This document shows positions 34,997-44,101 of a stretch of 64,000 nt of DNA, piece after piece. Under the pieces are notes generated by a model. The model ran no database searches, was not told the origin of the DNA, and worked only from the letters and a program-made list of their open reading frames with translations. The DNA is from Eubacterium callanderi (GTDB lineage: Bacteria; Bacillota; Clostridia; Eubacteriales; Eubacteriaceae), in assembly GCF_900142645.1 (NCBI RefSeq), contig NZ_FRBP01000013.1, forward strand, positions 84,144 to 148,143, given 5' to 3'. A program made the position numbers and the translations under genes. Position 1 is the first letter of the stretch. Each line of letters starts with the position of its first letter.

Positions 34997-35732
34997 AAAA
35001 CTTTGTGTGCAAAATGAGAACATGAAACTGTCAGCGCTGTTCGGTATCGAACAGCCTGACTTTGTTACGGTCACCGGAGGCGGTGGTAAGACGTCTCTGC
35101 TTACCTGTCTGGCAAGTGAGCTTAGGGATAAGGGCAGAACCCTTTTAACCACCACCACAAAAATGCGCTATCCAGACGCCTTTGACGGCGAGGTCATCAT
35201 AACAGCGTCGTATATGTGGCTGTTGAACTGCTTGGTGAAACAGGACCGTGATCTGTATTATTTTGCAGAACGCTGTATTGAGGATCATAAGGTGAAGGGG
35301 GCGGCACCCGAACTGCTGGACTGTCTTTTTAAAGAGCTGACGGACTGGATTTTTCTGAATGAAGGAGACGGAGCTGGAGGAAAGCCCTATAAAATATACA
35401 GAGAGTGGGAACCTGTTATTCCCAAAAACACAACAAAGCTGATCCATGTGATTGGCTGTGAGCTTTTAAACGAATCCATAAGCGATGCGAACCTGCACCG
35501 CTGTCCTCAGAAATTGAAGGGAAAACGCTTTGACCTCGATTTTTTCAGGGAGAGTATGGACTGGTTTGTGAGTGAGAAACTGAGAAACTTTGAAATTCCC
35601 AAATTTTTGCTTGTCAATAAGGCAGATAAAGGAAATGAAAAGAAAGCGGAGATGCTTTGTAAAGCGGCAAAACCTTATTTTGACGGTTGTATTGCTGCGT
35701 CTTTGTGTGAAAGGACCTGGTATTTATGTTAG
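34989..35732 (+). CDS. yqeC: YqeC-type selenium-dependent hydroxylase accessory protein
   Basis: A 247-residue protein with a P-loop-like N-terminus, VTGGGGKTSLLTCLASEL (about residues 28-45), followed by TTTTKMRYPD. YqeC genes occur only with selenium-dependent molybdenum hydroxylases, but their exact step is not established; an ATP- or GTP-dependent maturation role is likely. ATG 34989 overlaps the regulator's last codons, and the 3' end overlaps mocA by 7 bases. The long frame upstream of 34989 is just the shadow of the regulator. Confidence 0.85.
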   Translation: MNKKLCVQNENMKLSALFGIEQPDFVTVTGGGGKTSLLTCLASELRDKGRTLLTTTTKMRYPDAFDGEVIITASYMWLLNCLVKQDRDLYYFAERCIEDHKVKGAAPELLDCLFKELTDWIFLNEGDGAGGKPYKIYREWEPVIPKNTTKLIHVIGCELLNESISDANLHRCPQKLKGKRFDLDFFRESMDWFVSEKLRNFEIPKFLLVNKADKGNEKKAEMLCKAAKPYFDGCIAASLCERTWYLC

Positions 35733-36346
35733 GAGCTGTTATTCTTGGAGCAGGACTGTCGCGCCGCATGGGCAGTGAAAAGCTTCTCTTGCCCATAGGC
35801 AGAAAAAGAATCCTGGAAAAAACCATTGATGGTGTGGCAGAAAGCTTTGAGAACTTTGAGAGTGTAATCGTTATTGTAACACGAGAAGCTGTTCTTAACG
35901 GTATCGAGACGCGTAAAGGGGTTATTTATTTAGTTAATGATCAGCCAGAGCTTGGACAGTCGACTTCTTTAAAAATAGCAGTCGCTTATCTCGCGAAACA
36001 TTACCCAGAGTGTCAGGGCATTCTTGTGTTTCTCGGTGACCAGCCCCTGGTCAGCAAGGAACTGGCAGGTAAAATAGAACAGGTGATTACGAAAAATCCG
36101 ATGAGCATAATAATGCCGGAATACAGGGGACAGAAAGGCCATCCCGTGGCTTTTGGAAAATGTTGGTTTAAGGAACTGTTGAAAGTCTCGGGCGATGCCG
36201 GCGGCCGGGGGATTATAAAAAAGCACCCCGAGGTCCTGATAAAAATTCAGGGAGACAGAACCTGCGTCATGGACGCTGACACCCCTGAGGACTATCAGCG
36301 TTTACTGGAATATTATGAAAAGGAATGGGCTGAGAATGAAAATTAG
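35726..36346 (+). CDS. mocA: MobA-like molybdenum cofactor cytidylyltransferase
   Basis: A 206-residue nucleotidyltransferase. The signature is VILGAGLSRRMGSEKLLLPIG (N-terminal G-x-S-x-R-M-G-x-x-K), then FLGDQPLVSKELA and GQKGHPVAFGKCWFKEL. MocA adds CMP to molybdopterin, giving the cytosine dinucleotide used by xanthine-dehydrogenase-type enzymes. Tight overlaps with yqeC and yqeB indicate translational coupling. Confidence 0.9.
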   Translation: MLGAVILGAGLSRRMGSEKLLLPIGRKRILEKTIDGVAESFENFESVIVIVTREAVLNGIETRKGVIYLVNDQPELGQSTSLKIAVAYLAKHYPECQGILVFLGDQPLVSKELAGKIEQVITKNPMSIIMPEYRGQKGHPVAFGKCWFKELLKVSGDAGGRGIIKKHPEVLIKIQGDRTCVMDADTPEDYQRLLEYYEKEWAENEN

Positions 36347-37133
36347 TGAAACGATTATTGTGCGCGGAGCCGGAGACATTGCCACTGGAACCATATATCG
36401 GCTTTATAAGGCGGGATTCAGAGTGATTGTCCTGGATATTGAAGCCCCTACTGTTATCCGGCGCACTGTCGCGTTTGCCCAGGCCATTCAGGATGGTATG
36501 GCTGTTGTGGAGGATGTGGCGGCAAGGCGTTGTGAGTCCATTGAGGAGGTGTGCTATTGCCTGAAAAAGGGTGAGATACCCGTCTGTGTCGATCCAAAGG
36601 GTGATATGATTCGTATGGTTCGTCCAGATGCGGTGGTCGATGCCATACTCGCCAAAAAGAATCTTGGAACTACCCGGGATATGGCAAAAGCTGTTATTGC
36701 TCTCGGCCCTGGATTTACCGCGAAAGAGGATGTTGACGCCGTGATTGAGACCAACAGGGGTCACCACCTTGGAAGAATTCTGTATGAGGGAATGGCGGCA
36801 AGAAATACCGGTATTCCCGGAAACATTGGCGGCTATACACACGAACGGGTGATCCACGCGCCAGATTCTGGAACGATCCGGCTGTGTCATGACATCGGGG
36901 ATCTGGTAAAAAAGGACGAATGTCTTGCCCTTATAGGGGAAACCCCGGTTATATCCAAGCTCGACGGCGTGCTGCGCGGTATGATTGCCGACGGTACGAG
37001 TGTTAAAAAAGGGCTGAAAATTGCTGACGTTGATCCACGGGGAGATATAGCCTATTGCTATACAATCTCGGATAAGGCCCGGAATATCAGCGGCGGGGTT
37101 CTGGAAGCGGTCATGTATTTATTGAAGGAGTAG
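36336..37133 (+). CDS. yqeB: YqeB-type selenium-dependent molybdenum cofactor protein
   Basis: A 265-residue protein opening with the Rossmann-like IIVRGAGDIATGTIYRL and containing ALGPGFTAKEDVDAVIETNRG and NTGIPGNIGGYTHERVI. YqeB is a phylogenetic partner of SelD in genomes with selenium-dependent hydroxylases and is thought to help place selenium in the cofactor; its chemistry is unproven. ATG 36336 overlaps the mocA stop. An alternative ATG at 36315 has no better ribosome site. Confidence 0.88.
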   Translation: MKISETIIVRGAGDIATGTIYRLYKAGFRVIVLDIEAPTVIRRTVAFAQAIQDGMAVVEDVAARRCESIEEVCYCLKKGEIPVCVDPKGDMIRMVRPDAVVDAILAKKNLGTTRDMAKAVIALGPGFTAKEDVDAVIETNRGHHLGRILYEGMAARNTGIPGNIGGYTHERVIHAPDSGTIRLCHDIGDLVKKDECLALIGETPVISKLDGVLRGMIADGTSVKKGLKIADVDPRGDIAYCYTISDKARNISGGVLEAVMYLLKE

Positions 37134-37175
37134 AAACGGTGCAACAGGGCAGTGAAAGCTTAAGGAGCGTGCAGA

Positions 37176-38327
37176 ATGAAAGGAATTTATTTTGACAATG
37201 CCAGTACCAGCTGGCCAAAAGCTCCGGGAGTGGTGTCTGAGATGGCAGGCTATCTGGAGAATATCGGCTGTAATGTGGGACGAGGGAGCTATGAACGGGC
37301 ATATGCGGTATCAAGAAGGGTTTACGAAACCCGTGAGAAGCTGCGCTGCCTGTTTGACGCCGAGGATAACAAAAACGTAATTTTCACAGCGAATGTCACG
37401 CAGGCGGTCAACATGGTGCTCAAGGGTTTTCTGAGACAGGGAGACCATGTGCTTATTTCGGGTCTGGAGCATAACGCCGTGGTGAGACCACTGGAACATC
37501 TGAAGCAGACAGGCCTTACCTGCGATGTGATTCCATGTGACAATCTGGGTAACTTAGAAGTAACGTGTATTGAAAAAATGATAAAGCCAGAAACCAGGGC
37601 TGTTGTTATGACGCACGGCTCCAATGTAAGCGGGAATATTCTGCCCATTGAGTCTGTTGGACGGATATGTAAAAGCCACGGTCTGCATTTTATTGTGGAT
37701 ACGGCCCAGACAGCAGGTCTGCACAATGTCAGCATGCAAAGAGCCAATATCAGCGCTCTGTGCTTTACCGGGCACAAAGGACTGATGGGTCCGCAGGGTA
37801 TTGGCGGCTTTCTGGTGACAGACGAATTGGCAGAGCAGATGGCCCCACTGTTAGACGGAGGGACAGGAAGTGTATCAGACCAGCTTGATATGCCAGACTT
37901 TTTGCCAGATCGCTTTGAGGCCGGGACGCTGAATCTCCCGGGAATCTATGGACTCAGCAGCGCACTGGATTATCTGAACTCCGTTGATAAAAACGAGCTG
38001 CTTATGATTGAAGAACAGTTAACAAAAGCTTTTATCCGTGGTGTCGAAGCTATTGATGGCCTGCAACTTGTCGGAACTGCGGATCACCGGAACCGCTGTG
38101 CCCTGGTTTCGGTAGATTGTCTGACAAAGGACAATGCGCAGGTAGCCTTTGAGCTGGACAGGGATTACGGCATTATGACACGGGTGGGAATGCACTGCGC
38201 CCCACTTGCGCACAGGTCCTTGGAAACATACCCACAGGGAACACTGCGTTTTTCCTTCAGCCATTTCAATACACTGGATGAAGTGGCCTGCGCTTTGGAG
38301 GCACTTCAAAAAATTACATCAGAATGA
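37176..38327 (+). CDS. Class V aminotransferase, cysteine desulfurase/selenocysteine lyase-like
   Basis: A 383-residue PLP enzyme. It has FDNASTSWPKAPGV at the N-terminus, HGSNVSGNI, the lysine in CFTGHKGLMGPQGIGG (about residue 206) and the late catalytic-cysteine segment TRVGMHCAPLAHRSL. It can mobilise sulfur or selenium as a persulfide or perselenide. Directly before selD, it is a good candidate to deliver selenium to SelD or sulfur to the molybdenum site. AAGGAG lies before the ATG. Confidence 0.9.
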   Translation: MKGIYFDNASTSWPKAPGVVSEMAGYLENIGCNVGRGSYERAYAVSRRVYETREKLRCLFDAEDNKNVIFTANVTQAVNMVLKGFLRQGDHVLISGLEHNAVVRPLEHLKQTGLTCDVIPCDNLGNLEVTCIEKMIKPETRAVVMTHGSNVSGNILPIESVGRICKSHGLHFIVDTAQTAGLHNVSMQRANISALCFTGHKGLMGPQGIGGFLVTDELAEQMAPLLDGGTGSVSDQLDMPDFLPDRFEAGTLNLPGIYGLSSALDYLNSVDKNELLMIEEQLTKAFIRGVEAIDGLQLVGTADHRNRCALVSVDCLTKDNAQVAFELDRDYGIMTRVGMHCAPLAHRSLETYPQGTLRFSFSHFNTLDEVACALEALQKITSE

Positions 38328-38340
38328 AAGGACAAATGTC

Positions 38341-39387
38341 ATGTCAGAAAACAAACCGAAACGCCTGACCGAAATGGTCAGAAATTGTGGATGTGCCGCG
38401 AAGCTTGGACCAGGAGCACTGTCAAAGGTCTTGAAAGACCTTGAACTAAAAGACTGTGACAGCCTGATCATCGGGCTGGAAAACTCGGATGATGCTGCGG
38501 CTTACAGGATTAATGACAAGCAGATCCTGCTCCAGACCCTGGATTTTTTTCCGCCCATTGTGGATGATCCCTATCTCTTTGGACAAATTGCCGCGACCAA
38601 TGCCCTGAGCGATATTTACGCCATGGGCGGAAAGCCGCTGACTGCGATGAATATTGTCTGTTTTCCAGAAAGGGAAGACAAGAAAATTTTGTCTGAAATT
38701 CTGAGAGGCGGCGCGGATAAGATACAGGAAGCCGGCGCTGTTTTGGTAGGCGGACACTCAGTCGATGATCCAGAGCCAAAATACGGCCTGTCCGTGACGG
38801 GCATAACGGACTGCCTGCACCTTCATGGGAACTGCCATGCACGGGAGGGGGATAAGCTCATTCTTACCAAGCCTGTCGGAACTGGGATTATCGTATCCGC
38901 GATCAAGGGCGGTATTGCGACGCCTGAATCACGCGAAGCCGCGATTTTGTCCATGACGACGCTGAATAAGACGGCCTGTGAGGTTATGGGCTTATACGAT
39001 GAGGTGCACGGCTGTACCGATATTACGGGTTTCAGCCTGGGTGGCCATGGAATCGAGATGGCCAAGGCCAGTCATCTGAGTATGGAGCTTGAGGCTTCGG
39101 CCATTCCACTTCTGCCTGGAGTCATCGAACTGGCGGAGATGGGGATTGTGCCTGGCGGCACATATCGGAACAGAGAATACTTCGGACCAGATTACAGATC
39201 ATCGGTGAGTGGCGGGATGGAGGATATTATTTTTGACCCTCAGACTTCCGGCGGTCTGCTGATCAGTGTGGCGCCCTCTGAGTCAGAGAATCTTTTAAAA
39301 ACGCTGAAGGTTGAGCTGAAAACAGACTGCGCCCTTGTGGGACAACTTACAGACAGGCAGGACAAGGCCCTGATTATAAAAGAATAA
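38341..39387 (+). CDS. selD: Selenide, water dikinase (selenophosphate synthetase)
   Basis: A 348-residue SelD making selenophosphate from selenide and ATP. The N-terminal active site CGCAAKLGPGALSKVL has cysteine (not selenocysteine) three residues before the catalytic lysine. LQTLDFFPPIVDDPYLFGQ, NALSDIYAMGGKPLTA and VLVGGHSVDDPEPKYG are the metal and ATP loops. ATG 38341 has AAAGGA upstream; the open frame before it overlaps the desulfurase. No selenoprotein gene is visible in the window, so here SelD probably serves the labile selenium cofactor. Confidence 0.96.
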   Translation: MSENKPKRLTEMVRNCGCAAKLGPGALSKVLKDLELKDCDSLIIGLENSDDAAAYRINDKQILLQTLDFFPPIVDDPYLFGQIAATNALSDIYAMGGKPLTAMNIVCFPEREDKKILSEILRGGADKIQEAGAVLVGGHSVDDPEPKYGLSVTGITDCLHLHGNCHAREGDKLILTKPVGTGIIVSAIKGGIATPESREAAILSMTTLNKTACEVMGLYDEVHGCTDITGFSLGGHGIEMAKASHLSMELEASAIPLLPGVIELAEMGIVPGGTYRNREYFGPDYRSSVSGGMEDIIFDPQTSGGLLISVAPSESENLLKTLKVELKTDCALVGQLTDRQDKALIIKE

Positions 39388-39400
39388 AGGAGAAAGCACA

Positions 39401-40012
39401 ATGACTAAAATAATTGATGCCACGGGTAAGGCGTGCCCTATGCCAGTTATCATGGCAAAAAAAGAAATTGAAGCAAACCATGACAGCTTTATCATAACCG
39501 TTGACAACGCCATTGCGGTTGAAAACCTGAAAAAACTGGCTGTGAGTCAAAGTTATGATGCTGTGGTAAGCGGCAGCGGAGAACGTTTTGAAGTTCGGTT
39601 TATTACAGATGGCCGGGAAATACCAGAGACAGAAATGATTGTATTGCCAGATAGCAGCGCCACCATCTGGGGAACAGGCAAGTGGGTTGTCTTTATGGGA
39701 AAGGACTATATTGGTGAGGGTGACTATGAGCTGGGGAGCGCTTTGGTAAAAATGTTTTTTTATACTCTTTCCCAGGCCGATGATGTGCCGGAGAGCATCT
39801 TGTTTATGAACAGCGGTGTTAAGCTGCCTACCCTGGATGAGCAGGTTGTTTCCCATTTACAGGCTCTGGAGGACCGGGGGGTGAAAATACTGGTCTGCGG
39901 AACCTGCCTTGACTATTATAAGCTCAAGGGTGACCTGAAACTTGGTGAAATCAGCAATATGTATGACATTACAGAAAAGATGTTTGCCGCCTCAAAGGTC
40001 ATTGCGCTGTGA
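39401..40012 (+). CDS. yedF: Selenium metabolism protein YedF
   Basis: A 203-residue protein. The first 75 residues form a TusA-like domain with the persulfide cysteine in TGKACPMPVIMAKKEI. The C-terminal half is DsrE-like (FMGKDYIGEGDYELGSALVKMFF; LVCGTCLDYYKLKGDLKLG). YedF proteins follow selD in many genomes and likely carry selenium as a perselenide. The stop overlaps the next gene. Confidence 0.92.
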   Translation: MTKIIDATGKACPMPVIMAKKEIEANHDSFIITVDNAIAVENLKKLAVSQSYDAVVSGSGERFEVRFITDGREIPETEMIVLPDSSATIWGTGKWVVFMGKDYIGEGDYELGSALVKMFFYTLSQADDVPESILFMNSGVKLPTLDEQVVSHLQALEDRGVKILVCGTCLDYYKLKGDLKLGEISNMYDITEKMFAASKVIAL

Positions 40013-40290
40013 TCATGAAAAGACAGGATGATTACTTACTGGCCTTTGCCAATACCCATGCAGCGATGACCGCTGAAGGAATTTTAAAAGGTCTTTTTGA
40101 AATTAGGATTATTCCAACGTTAAGGGAGATTTCAGCGGGCTGCGGTATTTCAATAAGTATTAAGGCATCGGATATAGAGGCCGTATTAAAGCAGCTGAAA
40201 ACAGCGAAATTTAATGAATCGCTGATGGACATCTACGCAGTGTGCTGCAGAGACGGAAAGATCTGTCCCCAGCCTGTGTGTTCAAAATAA
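40009..40290 (+). CDS. DUF3343 (putative Se/S carrier-like) protein
   Basis: A 93-residue protein of the DUF3343 type (FANTHAAMTAEGILKG; PTLREISAGCGISISIK). Its tail is rich in cysteine (VCCRDGKICPQPVCSK), suited to holding a sulfur or selenium atom. The GTG at 40009 overlaps the yedF stop with AAAGG upstream; an ATG at 40015 is the alternative. Position after yedF supports a role in selenium transfer. Confidence 0.82.
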   Translation: MIMKRQDDYLLAFANTHAAMTAEGILKGLFEIRIIPTLREISAGCGISISIKASDIEAVLKQLKTAKFNESLMDIYAVCCRDGKICPQPVCSK

Positions 40291-40309
40291 AATTAAATGA
40301 GGCAGTAAA

Positions 40310-41326
40310 ATGGAAAGTGTAAAAACAACAGAGGCCGTGGGGCTGATATTATGCCACGACATGACACAAATCATAAAAGATGAGTTTAAAGGCCCGAGGT
40401 TTCGGAAGGGCCATGTGATTCAGGAAAAAGATATCTCAGTGCTTTTATCCATGGGAAAGGAGCATGTCTATATTTGGAAAAACGATCCAGGCATGGTTCA
40501 TGAGAATGCCGGGGCCGAGGTTCTGTACCGGTTATGCGCAGGTGAGCATATGTCCCCTTCGGAGGTAAAAGAAGGAAAAATTGAGGTGATCGCGGAGATT
40601 GACGGATTGCTGAAGGTGAACAGCGAAAAGCTGAAAGCGCTCAATGCCCTGGGTGAGCTCATGATCGCTACCCGGCATGGGAATTTTCCAGTTAAAAGGG
40701 GTGACAAGCTGGCAGGAACCCGGATTATTCCACTGGCTATTGAGAAGGATAAGCTGGACTGCGCTGTAGCCCTGGGGGGCGGAGAGCCCATTCTCGAGCT
40801 GCTTCCTTTTAAAAGAAAGAAGGCGGCTGTCATCAATACTGGGAGTGAACTTTACGCGGGGCGGATTGAGGATGCTTTTGGTCCTGTGATCAAAGATAAG
40901 CTGGAGGAATGTGGCGTCGAGGTTATGGCACAGGAGATTCTTCCCGATGATGAGGCGTTAGTTTCAGAAAAAATCAGTGAATTCATTGAAAAAGGCGCCG
41001 AGATGGTCATCTGTACCGGAGGAATGAGCGTGGATCCGGACGATATTACACCCAACGCCATAAAAAAGACAGGCGCTGAGATTGTCAGCTACGGGGCGCC
41101 GGTATTGCCGGGGGCGATGTTCTTACTGGCTTATGAGGGAGAAATACCCATCATGGGGCTGCCGGGATGCGTGATGTACGCCAAAAGAACGGTGTTTGAT
41201 CTGGTGCTCCCAAGGGTAGTTGCAGGGGAAAGGCTGGTGCAGGAGGATTTATCCTCTCTGGGTGAGGGTGGCCTGTGTCTGAACTGTGAAGTCTGCACCT
41301 ACCCAAACTGTGGTTTTGGAAAGTAG
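40310..41326 (+). CDS. MoeA/MogA-like molybdopterin-binding protein with cysteine-rich tail
   Basis: A 338-residue protein. Its centre carries the molybdopterin-binding fold: AAVINTGSELYAGRIEDAF, VICTGGMSVDPDDITPNAI and MGLPGCVMYAKRTVFDLV. It lacks the full multi-domain MoeA length. The end is unusual: GLCLNCEVCTYPNCGFGK, with four cysteines in 13 residues, could bind zinc or an iron-sulfur cluster or hold selenium. Lying between selenium carriers and xdhC, it likely inserts or modifies molybdenum in the special cofactor. Confidence 0.83.
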   Translation: MESVKTTEAVGLILCHDMTQIIKDEFKGPRFRKGHVIQEKDISVLLSMGKEHVYIWKNDPGMVHENAGAEVLYRLCAGEHMSPSEVKEGKIEVIAEIDGLLKVNSEKLKALNALGELMIATRHGNFPVKRGDKLAGTRIIPLAIEKDKLDCAVALGGGEPILELLPFKRKKAAVINTGSELYAGRIEDAFGPVIKDKLEECGVEVMAQEILPDDEALVSEKISEFIEKGAEMVICTGGMSVDPDDITPNAIKKTGAEIVSYGAPVLPGAMFLLAYEGEIPIMGLPGCVMYAKRTVFDLVLPRVVAGERLVQEDLSSLGEGGLCLNCEVCTYPNCGFGK

Positions 41327-41334
41327 AGGATGAC

Positions 41335-42342
41335 ATGAAAGATTTTTACAGAGCACTTAAGCTATCAAAAAAGACAAATGAACCCCTGGCTGTCGTTACG
41401 ATTATTCATTTTCATGGTTCTGCGCCCAGAGGGACGGGTGCCTGGATGGCTGTTTATAAGGATGGCACCACCATTGGTACCGTGGGTGGTGGTGCCATGG
41501 AATACGATGCTCAGCAGGAAGCAAAGAAACTGTATGAAACCAGGACTTCTTTTATGAAGGAATACATACTGAGGCCAAATGAAGCTGGTGACCTCGGTAT
41601 GGTATGCGGCGGAAACGCCATGTTGTATTTTCAGTATTTATCTCCGGATAACCCACAGACAGAAAATCTGATAGAAGAGCTTGGCAGAGCATATAAATCC
41701 AATGAGGATGCCTGGCTTCTCACCAGTTGGGAAAAGCCTGCGGTGTTTGAGATGGCTGTAGTCAATGAAAGGATAAAAGAAACAATGCCTTATAACCTCG
41801 AATTGTTTCAAAAAGAAAGTCGTTTACTTAAGAAGAATAAAATCTGTTTCTTTTCCCGGCCATTGTTGCTAAACGAACGGGTTTATGTGTTTGGCGGAGG
41901 GCATATCGCTAAAGAGCTTGTGCCAGTGCTCAGCCATCTGGATTTTAAATGCGTGGTTATTGATGATCGGGAGGTGTTTGCTAACAAGGAGGCCTTTCCA
42001 GACGCGGACGAGGTCTTTGTCAGTGATTTTAAAAATATCAGCACGTTTTTAAAGATTGGCCCTTCAGATTATGTGGTCATAATGACCAGAGGGCATCAGA
42101 ATGATTATCTGGTCGAGGCGCAGGTCCTTAAAACAAAAGCTCATTATATAGGTGTTATCGGCAGCAGGAAAAAGACAGCGGTTGTTAATGAAAAGCTCAT
42201 GAGGATTGATGGCTTTACACAGGAAAGACTGAATATGGTTTATACGCCGATCGGAAAGGCAATCAAAGCTAAAACACCGGCAGAAATAGCGATCAGTATC
42301 GCCGCGGAGCTGATTGAGGTGAGGGCATCGGACAATGTATAA
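41335..42342 (+). CDS. xdhC: XdhC/CoxI family maturation factor
   Basis: A 335-residue XdhC-type protein. The N-terminal XdhC domain shows VTIIHFHGSAPRGTGAWM and VGGGAMEYDAQQEAKKLY. The C-terminal Rossmann part shows VYVFGGGHIAKELVPVLSHL and YIGVIGSRKKT. XdhC binds the molybdenum cofactor and promotes its sulfuration before insertion into xanthine dehydrogenase. Here it would act on the enzyme encoded at 17957. Confidence 0.92.
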   Translation: MKDFYRALKLSKKTNEPLAVVTIIHFHGSAPRGTGAWMAVYKDGTTIGTVGGGAMEYDAQQEAKKLYETRTSFMKEYILRPNEAGDLGMVCGGNAMLYFQYLSPDNPQTENLIEELGRAYKSNEDAWLLTSWEKPAVFEMAVVNERIKETMPYNLELFQKESRLLKKNKICFFSRPLLLNERVYVFGGGHIAKELVPVLSHLDFKCVVIDDREVFANKEAFPDADEVFVSDFKNISTFLKIGPSDYVVIMTRGHQNDYLVEAQVLKTKAHYIGVIGSRKKTAVVNEKLMRIDGFTQERLNMVYTPIGKAIKAKTPAEIAISIAAELIEVRASDNV

Positions 42343-42369
42343 AAGCTTTTAAATAATGGAGGTGATTGT

Positions 42370-43047
42370 ATGGCAGAGGGTTACTCACCCCTCCTGATTT
42401 CATTAAAAACAGCCCTTCTGGCAACAGCTGTCACTGTCGTCCTCGGGATTCTGGCAGCCCGGCTGGTTATCCGTCTTCCAGAAAAGGCCCAGTGGCTGAC
42501 CGATGGCATCCTGACGCTTCCGCTGGTTTTGCCTCCGACAGTTATTGGTTTTTTCTTGCTGATGATTTTTGGCAAAAATAGCCCTTTGGGGCAGGCACTG
42601 CTGCAGTTTGGGATACGCGTTGTTTTTTCGTGGAGCGGAGCGGTTGTCGCCGCCATTGTTGTTTCTTTTCCGCTCATGTACCGCACGACAAAGGCTGCTT
42701 TTGAACAGATGGATCAGAACCTCATTGATGCCGGGAGGACGCTGGGGCTTTCGGAGCGCTACATTTTCTGGCAGATCAGAGTTCCGGTTTGCTTTCCGGG
42801 GATTGGAGCTGGTATGGTACTGGCCTTTGCCCGGGCTATTGGCGAATTTGGGGCGACACTTATGATTGCAGGGAACATTCCTGGCAAAACACAAACCGTT
42901 CCTCTGATCATCTACACGGCAACGGCGGCCGGAGATATGCGTTTAGCCATGCAGTGGGTCGCAGTTATCGTCGCCATCTCGCTGCTTTCCATCGGCGGCA
43001 TGAATATCTGGCTGGCCCGGCAGGGAAGAAAGACAGGCGGAGCATGA
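42370..43047 (+). CDS. modB: Molybdate ABC transporter permease
   Basis: A 225-residue permease with about five membrane segments and the ABC-contact loop RTLGLSERYIFWQIRVP, then AFARAIGEFGATLMIAGNIPG, the ModB signature. AGGTGAT lies before the ATG. It overlaps modC by four bases (ATGA). It supplies molybdate for the hydroxylase of this cluster. Confidence 0.95.
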   Translation: MAEGYSPLLISLKTALLATAVTVVLGILAARLVIRLPEKAQWLTDGILTLPLVLPPTVIGFFLLMIFGKNSPLGQALLQFGIRVVFSWSGAVVAAIVVSFPLMYRTTKAAFEQMDQNLIDAGRTLGLSERYIFWQIRVPVCFPGIGAGMVLAFARAIGEFGATLMIAGNIPGKTQTVPLIIYTATAAGDMRLAMQWVAVIVAISLLSIGGMNIWLARQGRKTGGA

Positions 43048-44096
43048 GTATATTGGTAGATATTGAAAAGCGATTTAAAGGGTTTAATCTGAAAGTACAA
43101 TTTGAAAGCGGTGAGGGGGTGACCGGTCTGCTGGGTGCTTCCGGGTCGGGGAAAAGTATGACCCTGCGATGTATTGCAGGGATTGAAAAGCCGGATAAAG
43201 GAAGAATCATAGTCGATGGTATTACATACTTTGACGCTGAAAAGAAAATCAACCTGTCGCCCCAAAAAAGGAACGCTGGCTATCTTTTTCAAAATTACGC
43301 ACTATTTCCGAATATGACAGTAAGCCAGAATATTATAGCCGGGATGAAAAAAGGCGCGGACGATACACAGAAAATCCTGGAGCAGATGCTCGAGCGTTTT
43401 CAAATTAATAAATTAGAGAACCGTTACCCGGCACAGCTTTCTGGCGGACAGCAGCAGCGAGTGGCGTTGGCAAGAATTTTTGCGCGCAGCCCGAAAGTCC
43501 TCATGCTGGATGAACCCTTCTCTGCTTTGGACACCTTTTTAAAGTGGGAGCTGCAGTGTGAGGTTTCAAAAATTTTGAAAGACTATGAAGGGACCACGCT
43601 ATTTGTCTCACATTCGAGAGATGAAGTCTTTGCCATTTGTGAGCGTGTTGCAGTAATCAATGAAGGAAAAATCGACCAATTTGGTGCGTTGCGAAATATT
43701 TTTGAAAACCCGAGCTGTGTATCCACTACGAAACTAACTGGTTGTAAGAATGTTTCAAGGATAATCCCCTTGCAAGATCATTGCTTTGAGGCGGTGGACT
43801 GGGGTTGTGTGTTTTGCTCGGATGTTCTGCTTTCGCAGGATATGACCCATGCGGGCATCCGGGCGCATTTTTTTGAACCGGCAGAACAACCAGGTGAAAA
43901 TACCATTCAAATAGAGATTATGAATGTTATCGAATCCCAATTTAAGGTGTCTGTTTTGTTCAAACCTTATGGAAAGGAGGTGAACCATCCGCTGTGCTGG
44001 GATTTTGAACGTGTTTACTTTGGAAAAGAACCTGGGCGTGAATATCCAAAATATTTAAAAATTTCACCCCAAAATATCATATTAATGAAAGGATAA
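43044..44096 (+). CDS. modC: Molybdate ABC transporter ATP-binding protein
   Basis: A 350-residue ATPase with Walker A GASGSGKS, signature LSGGQQQRVALARI, Walker B VLMLDEPFSALD and switch histidine in FVSHSRDE. Residues 240-350 form a divergent C-terminal regulatory part in the position of a TOBE domain. The ATG at 43044 overlaps the modB stop; the longer frame from 42789 is a shadow of modB. Confidence 0.94.
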   Translation: MSILVDIEKRFKGFNLKVQFESGEGVTGLLGASGSGKSMTLRCIAGIEKPDKGRIIVDGITYFDAEKKINLSPQKRNAGYLFQNYALFPNMTVSQNIIAGMKKGADDTQKILEQMLERFQINKLENRYPAQLSGGQQQRVALARIFARSPKVLMLDEPFSALDTFLKWELQCEVSKILKDYEGTTLFVSHSRDEVFAICERVAVINEGKIDQFGALRNIFENPSCVSTTKLTGCKNVSRIIPLQDHCFEAVDWGCVFCSDVLLSQDMTHAGIRAHFFEPAEQPGENTIQIEIMNVIESQFKVSVLFKPYGKEVNHPLCWDFERVYFGKEPGREYPKYLKISPQNIILMKG

Positions 44097-44101
44097 AAAG
44101 C

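Noticed and set aside
38341..39387. Possible selenocysteine in SelD
   Set aside because: The active-site position is an ordinary cysteine codon and no in-frame TGA is needed to complete any gene of the cluster.
42789..43043. N-terminal extension of modC
   Set aside because: It overlaps modB entirely in another frame; the ATG at 43044 with ATGA coupling is the natural start.
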